Positions 12,452-24,373 of a stretch of 64,000 nucleotides of DNA are shown here, piece by piece (within the stretch, counting starts at the first letter, position 1; every line of letters starts with the position of its first letter). The notes below the pieces were generated by a model. That model was not told where the DNA came from. It ran no database searches and saw only the letters and a list, made by a program, of their open reading frames with translations. Location: contig JANVFP010000028.1 of assembly GCA_027919835.1 (NCBI GenBank), positions 496,001 through 560,000 on the forward strand. Reading direction: 5' to 3'. The position numbers were made by a program, and so were the translations under genes. Source of the DNA: Lentinula raphanica (taxonomy: Eukaryota > Basidiomycota > Agaricomycetes > Agaricales > Omphalotaceae).

Positions 12452-12604
12452 AGTTGAAGTCGGCCAGAGTCGTGCTTCAAGCTGAACGTAACGTTCAAGT
12501 ACTGGGAATTCGCGTTGATTATATTCATGAGACCACAGGTTTATTCGTTTTGGAAGAAGATCTGGACAGTCGAGATGATGAGCCTGTCCTGGTGTGTGGA
12601 TAGC
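12452..12604 (+). pseudogene. Unidentified coding-like fragment
   Basis: A plus-strand frame of about 50 codons reads LKSARVVLQAERNVQVLGIR, then VDYIHETTGLFVLEEDL and an acidic DSRDDEPVL tail before a stop. Its composition looks protein-like, but no start, splice partner or family is recognisable. It may be an orphan exon or the remains of a gene. Confidence 0.25.
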
Positions 12605-13055
12605 CGGTCGTTGGCAAATTTGGACGAAGGAGGATGAACTTTGAAGGTCGTAATTGGTTGAAGATTAAACGTGCGCGTTAGAGTCGAGACCGAGACGCTC
12701 ATTAGACGCCAAGGATGAAATCATGCTCACGTGTAACAGAATTCGCTTTTGACCTGAATCCTCATCAGACGATCAAACGTCCGCGTCAACGTTCTCTTTC
12801 TGCACCGTACCATCATGCGACAACTCACGAGTTATAGAAAACCTCAATGCGCAGTTGCATACTTCAAAGATTGACATTCATCCCCCCATATCTTGTATAC
12901 CTCTCAAACCAGGATCGATCGCTCCCCGTAGCGCAGACGAACCTATCAAATTCCACCAATGGAGTGTAAATTCATGGGTATGGTTCTTGTATACTCCTAC
13001 TCTCATTCTTGCTCAGTTTTTTTCTGGTAGACGATAGTCTTCTCTCATCCGGGCT

Positions 13056-13857
13056 CTTCTATTTCTAAAGAGCTTTATGCAGTCGCTCGGAGGCTTTCGG
13101 ATATCGACCAACGAAGAATCAAAATCATCAGATTCTCGAAGAATTGGCAAGAAGAGAGTCAGCATTGGGATAGAGTTTTGCTCGTATGGTGTTCTTGACT
13201 CTTCTCTGACTGAACTTGTCGTTGACATTTTTCCTCTCTAGATCGCAGATGACCAAGGTCGGCTTTCTGATCTACACGAGATGCCTCCACATCATGATCA
13301 TCATGGCAAAGTCTCCAATGTTCGTTCGTTTATGTTGTTCTTTCTCCTCAGCCAATGGGTCCGTGTTATATATTTAGCCTAACACTGCACTTTCTCGTAG
13401 ATCCCAGGAAAGTCATCAAGCTGGTCTTGTCATATCCATCTTTTCTCAGTACTGATCTCAACCAAATACTCCGGTACACTCTTACACTCCTTCTCGTCTA
13501 TGCTCGCTGATTGATCCCTAGGGATATCTCTACTGAAGTGTTTGGTCTGGACGCTAACGGTCATGGTCAGATATATGGCCAGGAGACCAAAGTCTCTGGT
13601 GGTGAAATGGTAGACGACTGAGGCGGCCACATTTTCTGAATAGGACCTCCATCTTCTGACCCAATCGTCTTGGCTGACGATTTCGACGATCTGGCCCCTG
13701 GAGTAGCCTCGGAAGCTTTATTGGCATCGAATTCATCAGGAGTTGGCTCATCCTCACAACTCGCTGTCACGGACGAAGAAGTACAAAACAAACCGCCTGG
13801 CATCCATCGACAACAACCTATCGCGGCTCGCAACAGCTATAGAACAACTCAGTAGAT
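13056..13857 (+). pseudogene. Scattered coding-like remnants, family not recognised
   Basis: Three plus-strand segments look like exon remains. One near 13060-13200 reads ELYAVARRLSDIDQRR with KIIRFSKNW. One near 13400-13470 reads DPRKVIKLVLSYPSFLSTDL. A third from about 13520 includes STEVFGLDANGHGQIYG and, after a stop, an acidic serine-rich stretch (ADDFDDLAPGVASEALLASN). Plausible GT-AG pairs separate some of them, but a stop near 13618 prevents one continuous protein. I do not recognise the gene. Confidence 0.3.
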
Positions 13858-14370
13858 GCACTTGACTTCTGTACTACAGTATACTCGTACATGAGAATCT
13901 GTTCTATATCAGGATGACACATTTTGAGCTGAGTACTGAACACAACCATATACATAGTAGATGGACCGAAAAAGATATATTCAAGTAAGTACATAGCCAA
14001 ACTTGCTCATTCTTCTGAGACTCGTGGATCGTCGACCTCAAGAATGTCTGCCAATCAAGACTATGCGTTTCCAGCTGTACTTTGAATGCAGTCTCCACCT
14101 TCATCATGTTTGTCTCTCAGTTGATTTCATACTTCTAATCTCTCTCGGTGCACATGTTGAACGCGATTTCCGGAGCTCTCGAAGGATCGCACGGGTTGAA
14201 CCAATCCCACCCTACACACACGTTCAAATGTAGCTGGACAAGACCCGGAATATTGTCTTCGGATGAAAATTATGAAGGTGAGTTACAATCACTATGCTTC
14301 CTAGGCATTACTGATAGTAGCTATCCTTCAGAAACACGACGTAAGCTTTGAAGCTTGAAGAGTCAAACCT

Positions 14371-14700
14371 GTGTTCATATCTCAACATCTCGAAAAGCGG
14401 CCATTCTACAAATACAACTGGAATGCACTCATAGTGAAGCTTTCGATACTTTATGACCTCGTTCGTACTCGGGGTCACCCCGTTCAAAGAGATTCTAGCG
14501 CAGGTGAGAGTCGATTATCAAAGTGCTTTTGTCGAATAAGTATTGGGTATGTGATACCTACTGAGATTGATCCCTTCGATGAATTCCGTGTCTATCCAGA
14601 CAACCTCCGAATTGTTCTCAAGTTGGTCATTCTAGATCTCAAGAATTTGGCTGTACAAGGTTTGCTTGCCTCGACTCTTGATTTTCAGGTAAATTTCTAA
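14371..14700 (+). pseudogene. VTC4-like SPX-region relic (vacuolar polyphosphate polymerase)
   Basis: The frame reads NALIVKLSILYDLVRTRGHP, VQRDSSAG, and later FRVYPDNLRIVLKLVIL. This resembles the segment between the SPX domain and the catalytic tunnel domain of Vtc4, where fungal proteins have a comparable LSALIVKLSxLYDLxRTRG block and a KYWVHPDN block. Vtc4 makes polyphosphate at the vacuole membrane. Here the KYWVHPDN block is degraded, the linker shows a frame change around 14500-14540, and no upstream or downstream catalytic sequence is found. This is a fragment recognised from memory of the family, so moderate confidence only. Confidence 0.4.
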
Positions 14701-14750
14701 TAGTCGTTAGTGTTCAATCCCGACAAGGACTTCCAGTAAAAAGACTGGGT

Positions 14751-15035
14751 TTGTCCTCAGATCGCTACCTCGCGATGTTCTTCGCTGACTTTTGGCCAGC
14801 AATTACTAAGGATCGGACTCGTCTTAGCCGTACAGGCTTGAGCCTCTCCATCAACAGTTACCTGGCGCCCTCTTTGGCTTTCAATGAGGCACTGGGAAAT
14901 CAGCTGTGGCAGGATAAAGTGGATGAGGCTGTCAGGCGAAGAAACGTTGGCGGTGTTGTAAGGTCTTCGGCTGAAGAAGAAGAAGAGGACGAATTGGACC
15001 AAGTTGAGGGATCATCGCCTCCTATGGATAAGTAA
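14751..15035 (+). CDS. Short ORF with acidic tail, unidentified
   Basis: A 94-codon open frame begins SDRYLAMFFADFWPAITKDR and ends in a glutamate-rich tail (AEEEEEDELDQVEG). It starts shortly after the VTC4-like relic on the same strand and could belong to that or to another gene. No domain is recognisable. It may be an exon of a broken gene rather than a stand-alone gene. Confidence 0.25.
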   Translation: MSSDRYLAMFFADFWPAITKDRTRLSRTGLSLSINSYLAPSLAFNEALGNQLWQDKVDEAVRRRNVGGVVRSSAEEEEEDELDQVEGSSPPMDK

Positions 15036-15308
15036 GGATGCAAGAGCACCAACCCATAACGATTGCTGAATTCTGTGGACCTGCAAGAGCGTGGACCGAG
15101 TTAGGATCTGGGATGACGATCGAATGTGAACAGAGTCTAGCCGGTAGAAACTGGAATTTGAATGGACTCACCTCAAACAGACATTCGCAAAGTTCGGGAA
15201 CAATTTAAACTCTTGAGGCATTGAGTAGCAACACCTGTCCTAATGCCTCCAAAGCTGGATTCTTGGTCAGACCACAATCTCACACAGCAAGATCAACAGA
15301 ACTTACTG

Positions 15309-15429
15309 CTTGACCGCCGTATATATCGTTCCCTCCCTCGGGAAGCACGATAATCAACATCGGGTATTTTCCGAATTTTGTGAAGATCTGCTGTCCAGAG
15401 ACCTTGATCTTTCCAGCAATGTTGTCCTG
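15309..15429 (-). pseudogene. Argonaute PIWI-domain exon fragment (tentative)
   Basis: On the minus strand one frame reads DNIAGKIKVSGQQIFTKFGK, then YPMLIIVLPEGGNDIYGG, and ends at a good donor (GCA|GTAAGT). Fungal Argonautes carry a closely similar LPEGGNDIYTAVK segment in the PIWI domain. The surrounding sequence does not continue into the expected VKHFGD block, and upstream DEDH-type catalytic regions are absent. The length is only about 40 codons, so identity rests on one motif. If correct, an RNA-silencing gene has been broken up here. Confidence 0.35.
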
Positions 15430-15979
15430 ACGATTCTCTCATACAGTAACAGTGTTTGGTCTCATAGTCATTGCTATATGAAGATAGAATAAACAAAAGG
15501 GGGAATAGATTAAGAGAAAGAAAAGAGATGTTGAGCTACTCGATGAATGATGATCAAAAAGTTCAAGGTGAGACACACCGACATCACTTGCGCTTAACCC
15601 TTGAATCAATTCCTTTGCGGGCTCGTTCATTGTATATACAGTAGGAATCAGAAGAGGATACAAAGCTGCATCAACATCTTCAGTTCATCTGAAGTCAGTA
15701 GTCATCGACTGGTTTGTAGAACCTCTTGGCTCGACTGTAAACGATTTTGGTCAGTCGAAGGAGGATATAGAGTGAAACGAGATTTTGAGATGAGAAGTTG
15801 CGAGAGCTACCGACTGTGGACAGAATGAGGTATGTGCATGTTCCACTGTCCGTTCACAAGCATCTATAGAAGTGGTACCCACTTAGCCCACCGGGCTACA
15901 ATGACACGGTTTGCGTCTCTGGATGACATATGTCTAACGATTCATTATGAAATTTTGTTATCGAGGTTGGCACATTGAT
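15430..15979. other. No supported gene
   Basis: Short frames on both strands overlap. A minus-strand frame with MNEPAKELIQGLSASDV near 15580-15630 might be an exon related to the Argonaute-like piece downstream of it on that strand, but nothing links them firmly. Confidence 0.3.
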
Positions 15980-17170
15980 CTACAAAAACCATCGAAGAGG
16001 TTCGGCTGGTGGTGCAGCTACTGCAGACTCAGCTGCTACAGCCTTCACGCCAGCCTCTATAGTGACAGAGTGCACCGGTTTGGCGCAGACAGAAGAATGA
16101 CAAGTTGGGCAACGAAAGAGGACTTCTGTGGTGTCAGGTTTCTCTTGGCGCATTCGCACATGCTCAGCTTTGGATCGATTGAGACACCTCACACAGAAGG
16201 AATGGCCACATCCAAGACTGGAAGCCGAGTGAGCATAATTGGATAGATGTGTCGCAAAGAGTCACTTACACATGGTTTCCCCAGGCCAAATCTGAGCAAA
16301 GAGGGCATTGATAGTTCCCTTTGCGCACCGCCAGATAATCCCCGGTTTCCTTTTCTGAAGACTGCGAGACAACAAGGGGAACATACTGAGCACTCAGGTC
16401 ATCTGTAGGCATGGAATACTCACATCATATTGTTTCTGTACTAACGCCTCCTTCTCCTTGAGCAGGTTGAGCACCTTCAGTTGCTCAGCAATGACAGTGT
16501 TCCACTGAGTCTCGTACTGCTCAACTTCGAGTCGGAATGTGTTTATTACACCGTGACCTTGCTGAATCACAGGAGAGGAGGCCCTACTGCGATTGATTTC
16601 AGTGAGAAAATCGGGAGTGAAGGATCTGGTAGGCACGACCGCTCCAATGAAAGAACCCGAAGTCGAAGCACCGCTCTGTGTGTGGCTCGTTTGAATCAAC
16701 GGTTCAGGCTCAGTACCAAAGGCCATTTGGGCCAAGGGAACCAAGTTCGAAGCGTCCCAGTAGTGGTGCATCATAGAGGTAGAAGCACTGCTGCCAATCG
16801 AAGCAGAGAGAGGATCAGTGGTCAAAGATCTAGGAGGCATGAAGCTCTCTTCGACCGAAGACCTTGTAGTTCCTGACGCGCTAGCTTGAGTATGGTCCGT
16901 TGGAGTGGCAGATGGATCCGATGTCAAGGCTGTGGCCGCTCTGAGATCGAGGTTCGTTCCCGTCTGAGCACTCGAAGTCAGGTCTCTGCTTAGTGATAGG
17001 TCTGAACCAGCCACAGAGTCCAGGGATGGCGCTTGCACCTGAGGAACGGGGGACCTGTTCCTTTTACGAAGGACCATGGTATGAGGTACATCGATTGCCA
17101 CTCGACGACGAGCAGCTCTAGTAGATTTGAATTTATGTTTAGCGGAAGCAGCAGTATCATGGGTACCCAT
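15980..17170 (-). CDS. RING-finger protein 1 (coiled coil followed by C-terminal RING)
   Basis: Three exons (17170-16424, 16385-16270, 16217-15980) join in frame into 366 residues. The first two thirds are Ser/Thr-rich and disordered. A coiled coil (VEQYETQWNTVIAEQLKVLN, LLKEKEALVQKQY) follows. A complete RING-HC comes last: CPLC, then CGHSFCVRC, then CPTC. RING domains recruit E2 enzymes, so a ubiquitin-ligase role is likely. The RING is split by an intron between the xxH and the VLxCGH block, at the same place and phase as in the paralogues at 45168 and 57023. The ATG at 17170 was chosen as the longest in frame; one at 17077 is also possible. Frame and zinc ligands are intact. Confidence 0.85.
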
Positions 17171-17654
17171 GTAGCGATGATTGAGATGAGAATGAGAGTT
17201 GATAGAAACTTGAGATGGAACACGGAGGACAACCGGAGGACGAGGTCAAGTTTTCGTCTGAAACTGTCCAACGGATCGGTCCGACAAATGCCGCTGTTTC
17301 TTCGCCTGCGCCACGATCTCATGATCAGGAATGGACCGATTGCTGTAAGTGCGTCGATTAATGTCCTGACGCGGAATCAGAACTAAACGGTTTGTAACTC
17401 AAGAACGAATCTCGTCTAGCTATATTAGCCTCAAAATCTTGCATACACTACTGCCAGGGGAGGAGACCAGACAAGTTCAACACGGGCCTTATAATGAGAG
17501 TTTTGTGGGTAACTGCTGTGCTTTTTCTCTGCATCACCCACAAACCTTTGAGCTTCGAGAACTTCTCACTAATTGCGATGCATATAGATTTTAAGAGGTG
17601 TAGCATAATTACGAAGGCTATGGTTCACAGGTCAGAAGTCAAAATCTATTTTCA
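17171..17654. promoter_or_regulatory. Intergenic between RING gene 1 and the MFS relic
   Basis: The region presumably holds the promoter of the minus-strand RING gene. No gene or clear promoter element is seen. Confidence 0.3.
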
Positions 17655-19622
17655 GAGAGAAGGATGTACCAGTGAATGACGATGGCGAGTCTGGTAGAAC
17701 GATAGTAGTTGATGTTGGGATGGATCAAACGATCCAAAAAATCAAAAAAAAAAAGTACCTGTCTAGTGCCCTTTTCGATCGCTCATTCTAATACCATATC
17801 ACCAAAGCTGGACATTCCGTCGGAAATGGGCTGCAACAACTATTGTCTCAGCTTGTACATTCATCAGTCCCGTATCGTCGTCCATGGTAGCGCCTGCGAC
17901 GGAAACGATTGCAGCACAGTTTGGGATAATGAACGATGTCATTATAACTATAACGACGAGTATATTAATATTCGCGTCAGCCTATGGTCAGTCACTCAAC
18001 ACTTCTCTCTGTTTCCTGTCTCTTGATCTTCCTCGATAGCTGTTGGTCCACTTGCATGTGTTCTCGACCATGAGTGCTTTGCTGTTCATCAGAATTCTCT
18101 GTACAGATCCTCGGACCGTTGAGTGAGATCTACGGTCGATCAAGGGTACTACAAGCAGCTAATCTATTCTACCTCTGTTCGTTGCCATACTATCTAAAAC
18201 TCCAAGGAAGATTCCCATTCAACCACCCTCCAGTTTGGAACCTCACCTGTGGGTTCGCCCAAAACACTGCCCAACTCCTCGTCTTCCGATTTCTCGCCGG
18301 TCTCGGTGGTTCCGCACCTCTCTCAATCGGTGTAGGCGTCCTCGGTGACTGGTCTGGCACCCGGAGGAACGAGGGACAGCCATCGCTGTCTATAGTCTTG
18401 CTCCTTTGCTCGGTCCTGTAGTTGGTCCGATCGCAGACGCATGGATTGCGGACAAGAGTGGTGGTAGTGTAGGAGATGGAGGAGGGATTGGTGATAAGAG
18501 TAATAGGTGGAGATGGGTGTTTTGGTCGACGACGACGATTGTGGATGCGGCTGTACAAGTAGCGGGGTTGTTTGGCTCTGTGCAAGACGTCAAAACGGGG
18601 TATCCTAACCAAGAAGGTCGGACGTGAGTGCTTCACAGTGTGTTTGCATTACCATCTTTCATATCCGTAGGATAAAAGAGATTTTCCAGAGATCACTCAC
18701 TCGTCCATACACCCTTTTCGCCCGGGAACCTATCGCTCAAGTCATTGGGCTGTACATGGCCTTTGTCTACGGAGTATTTTATGGTTAGTCTCGATGCCTC
18801 GTTTGACTATCTTCTTCAACTCATTTTGTCTTCAGTCAACCTCACGACAATACCCACAGTCTGCTCCACTGGGATAGGTACGTTCGATACCGGGTTGAGA
18901 AGGATCGTTTTACTAAAACCTGAATTTCGGGGGACCTACGCTCTCCTCTCAACTCAACGCCCGTTACATGGACAAACTCTATGTGTATTTCCAGAACAAA
19001 AACCACGGGGTGGGTCAACGGTCAACCAGAGTTCCGTATCCCTTCTATGATACTAGGGAGTTTTTACTACCTGTCGGGCTGTTGATCAGTGGATGGGCAT
19101 CAGAGCAGGGTGTGAGCTGGGTCGTTACTGATTTGGTGGGTTTAGTTTTGCATGCTCCTAACTCCGTCGTTGACCAACAACCACTCATTCTGTCTAGGGC
19201 ATGGCTTTCGTTGGAGCAGGGATCATTTTGACGTTCCAGTCGATGCAGACATATATAGTCGATTGTTACACGTTGCATGCTGCTAGTGGTGAGTAACGGT
19301 CATGATTTTGATATCTTCTGATAGCTGATGAATTGTCTTCTATTCCTATGTAAAGCCCTTGCGTCGATATCCTGTCTGAGATCCATCGCCGGGTTCGGAT
19401 TCCCACTGTTCGCACATGCGATGTATAATGCGACTGGGTTTGGCAAGGGCGATACCATTCTAGCGGCGGTTAGTATTGCCGTTGGGTGGCCAGCGTGAGT
19501 TTGCTTGATGGTAATTTGGCTGGTTGTGTTTTTTTTTCTAATCTACGCTTTTTCTAGTCCGATTAGTTCTGGAAATATGGCAAGGAAGGAAGGAAGGAAG
19601 GAAAATACACGCGATACGGATG
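17655..19622 (+). pseudogene. MFS drug/polyamine-type transporter (DHA1 family), decayed
   Basis: Almost the whole family length is recognisable in order: the N-terminal WDGSNDPKN motif, RRKWAATTIVSACTFISPVS, PLSEIYGRSRVLQAANLFYL, GFAQN, FRFLAGLGGSAPLSIG, WRWVFWSTT, REPIAQVIGLYMAFVYGVFY, MDKLYVYFQNKN, LPVGLLISGW, FQSMQTYIVD, and GFGFPLFAHAMYNATGFGKG. Such transporters export drugs or polyamines with proton exchange. Introns mostly keep GT-AG ends; the one at 18054-18106 starts GC. Several frame breaks show it is dead: near 17710, a 1-base loss near 18359, breaks in the loop near 18590, several between 18870 and 18960, and one at 19565. The C-terminus runs into a GGAA microsatellite. Confidence 0.85.
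19572..19602. repeat. GGAA/AAGG microsatellite
   Basis: About seven AAGG units in a row lie at the 3' end of the MFS relic, where the basic C-terminal tail of the transporter would be encoded. Confidence 0.7.
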
Positions 19623-20090
19623 ACCAGTAGATATGCCAGGAACTGACCTATGGCGGCCATGTGTCGATTCGAGTAGAGCTGGAAAGGCTAGAGGCTAGAG
19701 CCATTAGGGGTTCAACCTTTGTGCAAGATGACTGGAATATGACTGAGATCGAACAATAGGGTTGAAGGGTTCAAGTTTTCCAGCGGAATGACTCGGTGAG
19801 ACGAGGATTAGGCGCCCGTTTCACTTGGCTTCGTCAAGTAGTATTGAGTGATTTGCTTCATGCTTCACGATATTATGCGCCCACTGTGTAATCATGTCAG
19901 GCTCGTATAGGTATATGACGATGAAATTTGAAAGATTATATAGTGCTAATTTTCTGAATTACACCCTAGACCAAGCACGAGGTTGGTTGGACAGATTCAG
20001 GACTAAGACGTTGTGTACCCCTTCGAGTTAAGACAAACCAAGCAAGAAATTTGGATTCACGTATGTACTCAATACATGTAGTTATGTCGT
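19623..20090. other. No supported gene
   Basis: This lies between the end of the MFS relic and the 3' end of the Tet/JBP-like gene on the other strand. It presumably contains the terminator of the latter; nothing else is recognised. Confidence 0.3.
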
Positions 20091-21738
20091 TTACATTTCC
20101 TGAAGCAGATCCAAGGCAGTTCTCCACAGGTTGTTGCGGTGCTCATTCCACTTTGTGACCTGCTCTCTGGGGGCACCTGCAAGAAAGTCTTTGTCCGACA
20201 TAAAGTTATTGTGTCTCCAACGGAATAAACCTGAGGCTGTGAAGAATGTCATGGAGTAGCGGGTCTCTGTGCGTCTTATGGTGGTGTTGGAGTGACGAAG
20301 TAACGCAGACGGGATGAGGGCTGTACAACCCGGTGGAAACTCGACGATGAGTTTCAAGTCCCACAAAATGAGATGGCCACCTTTGGTGTAGTCGAAAGTC
20401 CCTTCGCTATGGATGCCACATTCGCCGCATATGAGATTCTTTGAGTCCCTGTGAGGAACGCTGACTGCACGCTCGAAATTGAGCGTAGAAGCCGCAAAAC
20501 AGCAGCCCGAGAAGTTAGGATCGAGATTCCGGTCTGCTTTGCATAAATCTGTGAGGACATTGGTGTACAAGGAGTGGATCCGAGGATAATAGCATTTCAG
20601 AAGGTCTATAGACGAACTGTGAGTTAGCTATAATGGCAAAAAGGGGTGACTTACAATCAACTCGACGTGCAAGCATCTGTGCCTCTGGGGTGGCTCGAAA
20701 TTTATTCCAGGCTTTGTCATCCGTTTTCGTTTGACTGAAGTTGGCCGGGTACACTTGACCACCCCCGAACGATATCCCAAAACTTTTCGCGTAGTAACGG
20801 CCTCGTCGATGGGAGATGGAGGTGCTTGCGAAGCTACAGTCGTTCTTCGCATTCTTGAACATGTCCAATAGCCGCGCACGATCCGAAGCCTCGAATCGTT
20901 TGTCTATCAAGAAAAGGGGCCGACCGGAACAATCTTTGAACAGAAGGGTTTCGCTATAAGGCGGTATGAGCGTATGATCAACTGGCAAAACAACGGTTTC
21001 TCACCTGCCATCGTTACTGATCACCTTGAAACCTGGGATCGTTCGCGCCTCCTTGAAAGAAATCGCCACCTCCTCCTTGTCAGAGTCCTTGGCACCTGTC
21101 CACGTCGGCCCTTCAGTGATGGAGCGGGTGATATCGAAATCCACGGCAACGGCTCGCGATTGGGTTTCGCGGACACGAGCCAACTGGTGTGCCTTGATTG
21201 AACACCCCAGCTGAATTTGTTGTGTGTAACGCGTCTCCGCCCGCTTCGCTCTGGATCGATCCCGTTTTTTCTGAAGTTGACGGGCCCTGCGGTTGTGGCT
21301 TTCGGTTTGAGGATTCTGCCCATATATCAGCCTGGATGAGCGGGGCTTAGGCCTATAAACGGCCAGCTGCGAGATTGGGGTGATTTCATATGAGCGTTGA
21401 GACGGAGGTCGATTACGTAGATGATAGTTTCTAAGAGGAGGCTCGTTATCGTCTTTGTCGTCGTCATCGTCACCCTGGAGGTTTTGGGCATGTAGAGGTT
21501 GGAGCAGGGATACAAGGTCAAAGTTTGAAAGCACTACGCTGCGGCAGCCCTCGAACACCCTGTCCGTTTCGGCTCTGGACACACCGGTACCCTCCTTGCC
21601 ATTCCTTGTGACTAAACGCGGTAACGTGAGTGCGGTAGGTAAAACTATAACTGCAAACAATTGAATCCACTGAATAGCACCAGCGCTTGACTGCCCCAGT
21701 TGTCGGAGTTGCCCTAAGCGCCGGCGCTCTTTGAACAT
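20091..21738 (-). CDS. Tet/JBP-like 2-oxoglutarate/Fe(II) dioxygenase domain protein
   Basis: Three exons (21738-21005, 20953-20655, 20605-20091) join in frame into 515 residues from the ATG at 21738. The N-terminal half is basic and disordered with an acidic GDDDDDKDDNEP patch. The C-terminal half has the 2OG/Fe(II) oxygenase signature: VPHRDSKN (HxD iron ligands), GGHLILWDLKLIVEFPPG, LLRHSN (distal His), and ETRYSM (Arg that would bind 2-oxoglutarate), ending in GLFRW. This layout matches the agaric Tet-like family, which has been linked to DNA-modifying TET/JBP enzymes and to KDZ transposons. No KDZ transposase is seen here. All ligands are present, so it may be active. The upstream frame continues without ATG to 21816, so a further 5' exon is possible. 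Confidence 0.7.
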
Positions 21739-21823
21739 GCGGTTGTCCCAGTAGTCGGGATGGCCCCATCGTTCAAGGGAGGAAGGGGATGGGTAACAAG
21801 GGGGAAAAAAGCTCACCGGGCAT

Positions 21824-24373
21824 CGAGATGGTGGTAAGAGACAAGGAGTTTTTGTTTTTCAAATGTCTCAGCTTCGTCCTTTTATGAATGCTAGTCATGT
21901 GACCTTTCGGCAACTATCGGCACGTTGTGGATCTCGATCGCGATGGCGATACATGGGTTCCGTTGAACTTCTCAGCTATATGCTTCAAGTTCAACTTCAT
22001 GCATCTCTTTGTCTTCGGGCCCAGAGCATCATCATAAAATTGAGCGGCGAGCTTCCGTCCAAGACCAGCTCTCTATTGCTCAGGCTATTCTGAGAAACCT
22101 GAAAGATTCAAGAGAGCGAGAGCGAGGGAGCCTAAAGAGAGGTACGTCGGGAGACGGCCGATCCTGGGGCGACGGTGACATGGATTACTCCATTCCTATG
22201 TAGGACTGCGTGCTTCCACAGCTCCATCTCCTACTACTAGTCATCAACGATCGGCTACACGTCTATGCACTATGTTTCACGAGTGCATGCCTTGGATTTG
22301 AGGACGAAGGGTGGGAGTACTCTATCAAGCGAGGGTGTGCGCGAAATCGAACGAGAAAACATGGTTAGCTGCTCGTTCGTTTGCCTTTGTGTGTATGGGT
22401 CACAAAGGCTGGAGGGTGAAGTAGTAGCAATTTTGGAAGGATGAAGGAAAGCCCGAAAATCCAGCTCGTTCATGGTGAATTGATGCCCGTTGGGTTGGTT
22501 ATGTTGTGCATTCAAGCTTTGACGTTCCAAAGTCGCTCTCAAGGCCTCATCGTTGGACTGAATCTCAACCGAAGATACCAGAGACGACTGAGAAGGAGGG
22601 GGTGTTCGACGACAAAGGGTTGCTTGTGTGATCAGGTTATACGCAACCCCTTGGCTCCCATTCGCGTAGCGGTGACAGCATGAGTAGAGATAGCAAGAAG
22701 GGACATAGAGGGGAAGCAAGAAGATTTTTGAACCCTGATGATCAACACCCATGGCAGGTCGGAGTCGTTCAGTTTGTGAGGGTTTCATGCCGTCCAAGTG
22801 ATGGTCGGAGATTGGTCAGGGAACAACGGCTGCCGTGTAATCAAGTTAGGGAGGGGAGAATATTCCTCAGAAGACCAACGTGGGATAGCTCCAACCTGGA
22901 AACCAAAACGGTTGCGTGAGCTTTCGATCAGCGTTAACAACATGGAGGTTCGAAGAGCACATCTCCGGTGGACCGTGGTAGTCTGCTTAGATGTATAGTG
23001 CGCGATCAGAGCGTAACTCTAGCAAAAAAAAAAAGAAAACACACCCTAACACATCCCGCACCGGACCCTCGTTCATCGCTTCCCAAGTTCCTATCCCAGC
23101 CTGTCCCTCGTTCCCATCTCTCAACCGTCTCTGACGCGCACCGCGGTAGGAACAATGAAATCTAGGTGTCATTTTTCGACCAGAGGATCTGTTAAAATGT
23201 AGATCAACACCCGAGGAGCCTATGACGATTACTCATTGTTTTATGCGTACCGTAACACATGTCCTTCGTACCCTTTGACCCATCTCCAGAGAACGGGACT
23301 TGCTCTGACCACCCTTCTTCTTGGCCCTTCTTCTTCTTGGCCCATTTGAGAACGGACAGGAGTTCAGTAACTCATCCAGTGAGAGTCTCAAAAACGTGGA
23401 CATTTCCTCAACAAACGTTCGTGTGCATTCGCTACAGCTTAACCGTTCAAACTTCAAGAGTCTGAACCAAGACATTGTGTTGAGCTTGTGGACCTTTGGA
23501 GATGACTTTGGGAAGAGGCCTAGCGAGAAAAAGAGAAAGAAATGGCGGAAAGAGCAAATCGTGTTTGACGACGCTATAGATGAGATGAGAGCAGGCCCCA
23601 GGGTGAGAGAGGGGGAAGAGGTGGAAATATTGGAATTCCGAACGCGATTTTTTGTCACACGTGAGCGTGCCGGCGTCTGATTAGCGCGTCTAATTTTGTT
23701 CACCTACCTTCACTGCGTCCCGACTCCCTCTGAACTCTTCCTTATCTTCAGCTGCTCAGCATGCCTAGGGCAACAAAAGGCAACATTTTTAACGCAGGTC
23801 TTCGACGTTTGAGAAAACCTTGGGCACAGCCAGCAGTCCGCCAGGCTCTGATCGATACATTAATCCCTTATTTATAGACATACGAGGTGTTCGTAATCAC
23901 CAGGTGTTCAGACAGGGTCCTTAGACAGGAATACTCGGGCGGGAACCTTCGATCGTGTTTCCATTACATTCCCGTGAAATGAGCTAAAATGAGCTCCTTC
24001 GGGTGTCTATATCTACAAACACAGTTGATAGAGAATACAATCGTTGACACGCAGGCCTGAAAATCGTCAGAAGAGAACTTTGACTCCGCCAACAACGTCA
24101 CAACATCAATGTTCTTAGTGCTACGAACCAAACGGGAGCGTGAGCATCGATGCTATACTTCCTAGAAGCGCAAACAACTCACATGCTCATGTGCGGCGTG
24201 AACGGCTCGGTAGCGAGGAGCTGTGGTTTGGCTTCGAGAGGGGAGCCTTTCCTTGGTGTAGGCTGGAATGATGACCGTGGGTATCGCCAGAGACGAACTA
24301 GGAGAGCAAAAACCCAATTTTTCATGACAAGCGTAATACCGTATAGTCTAATGGAATCCCGTTAGTAAATGGA
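21824..24373. other. 2.5-kb stretch without a supported gene
   Basis: Open frames of 100-175 codons occur on both strands (minus 22270-22797, plus 23321-23680, minus 23233-23703), but the last two overlap each other and none has a recognisable motif. A poly-A run lies near 23022-23034. I see no RNA gene. Confidence 0.4.

Noticed and set aside
22270..23703. Long overlapping ORFs on both strands
   Set aside because: The two near 23.3-23.7 kb are mutual shadows, starts are not ATG, and no family motif is seen.
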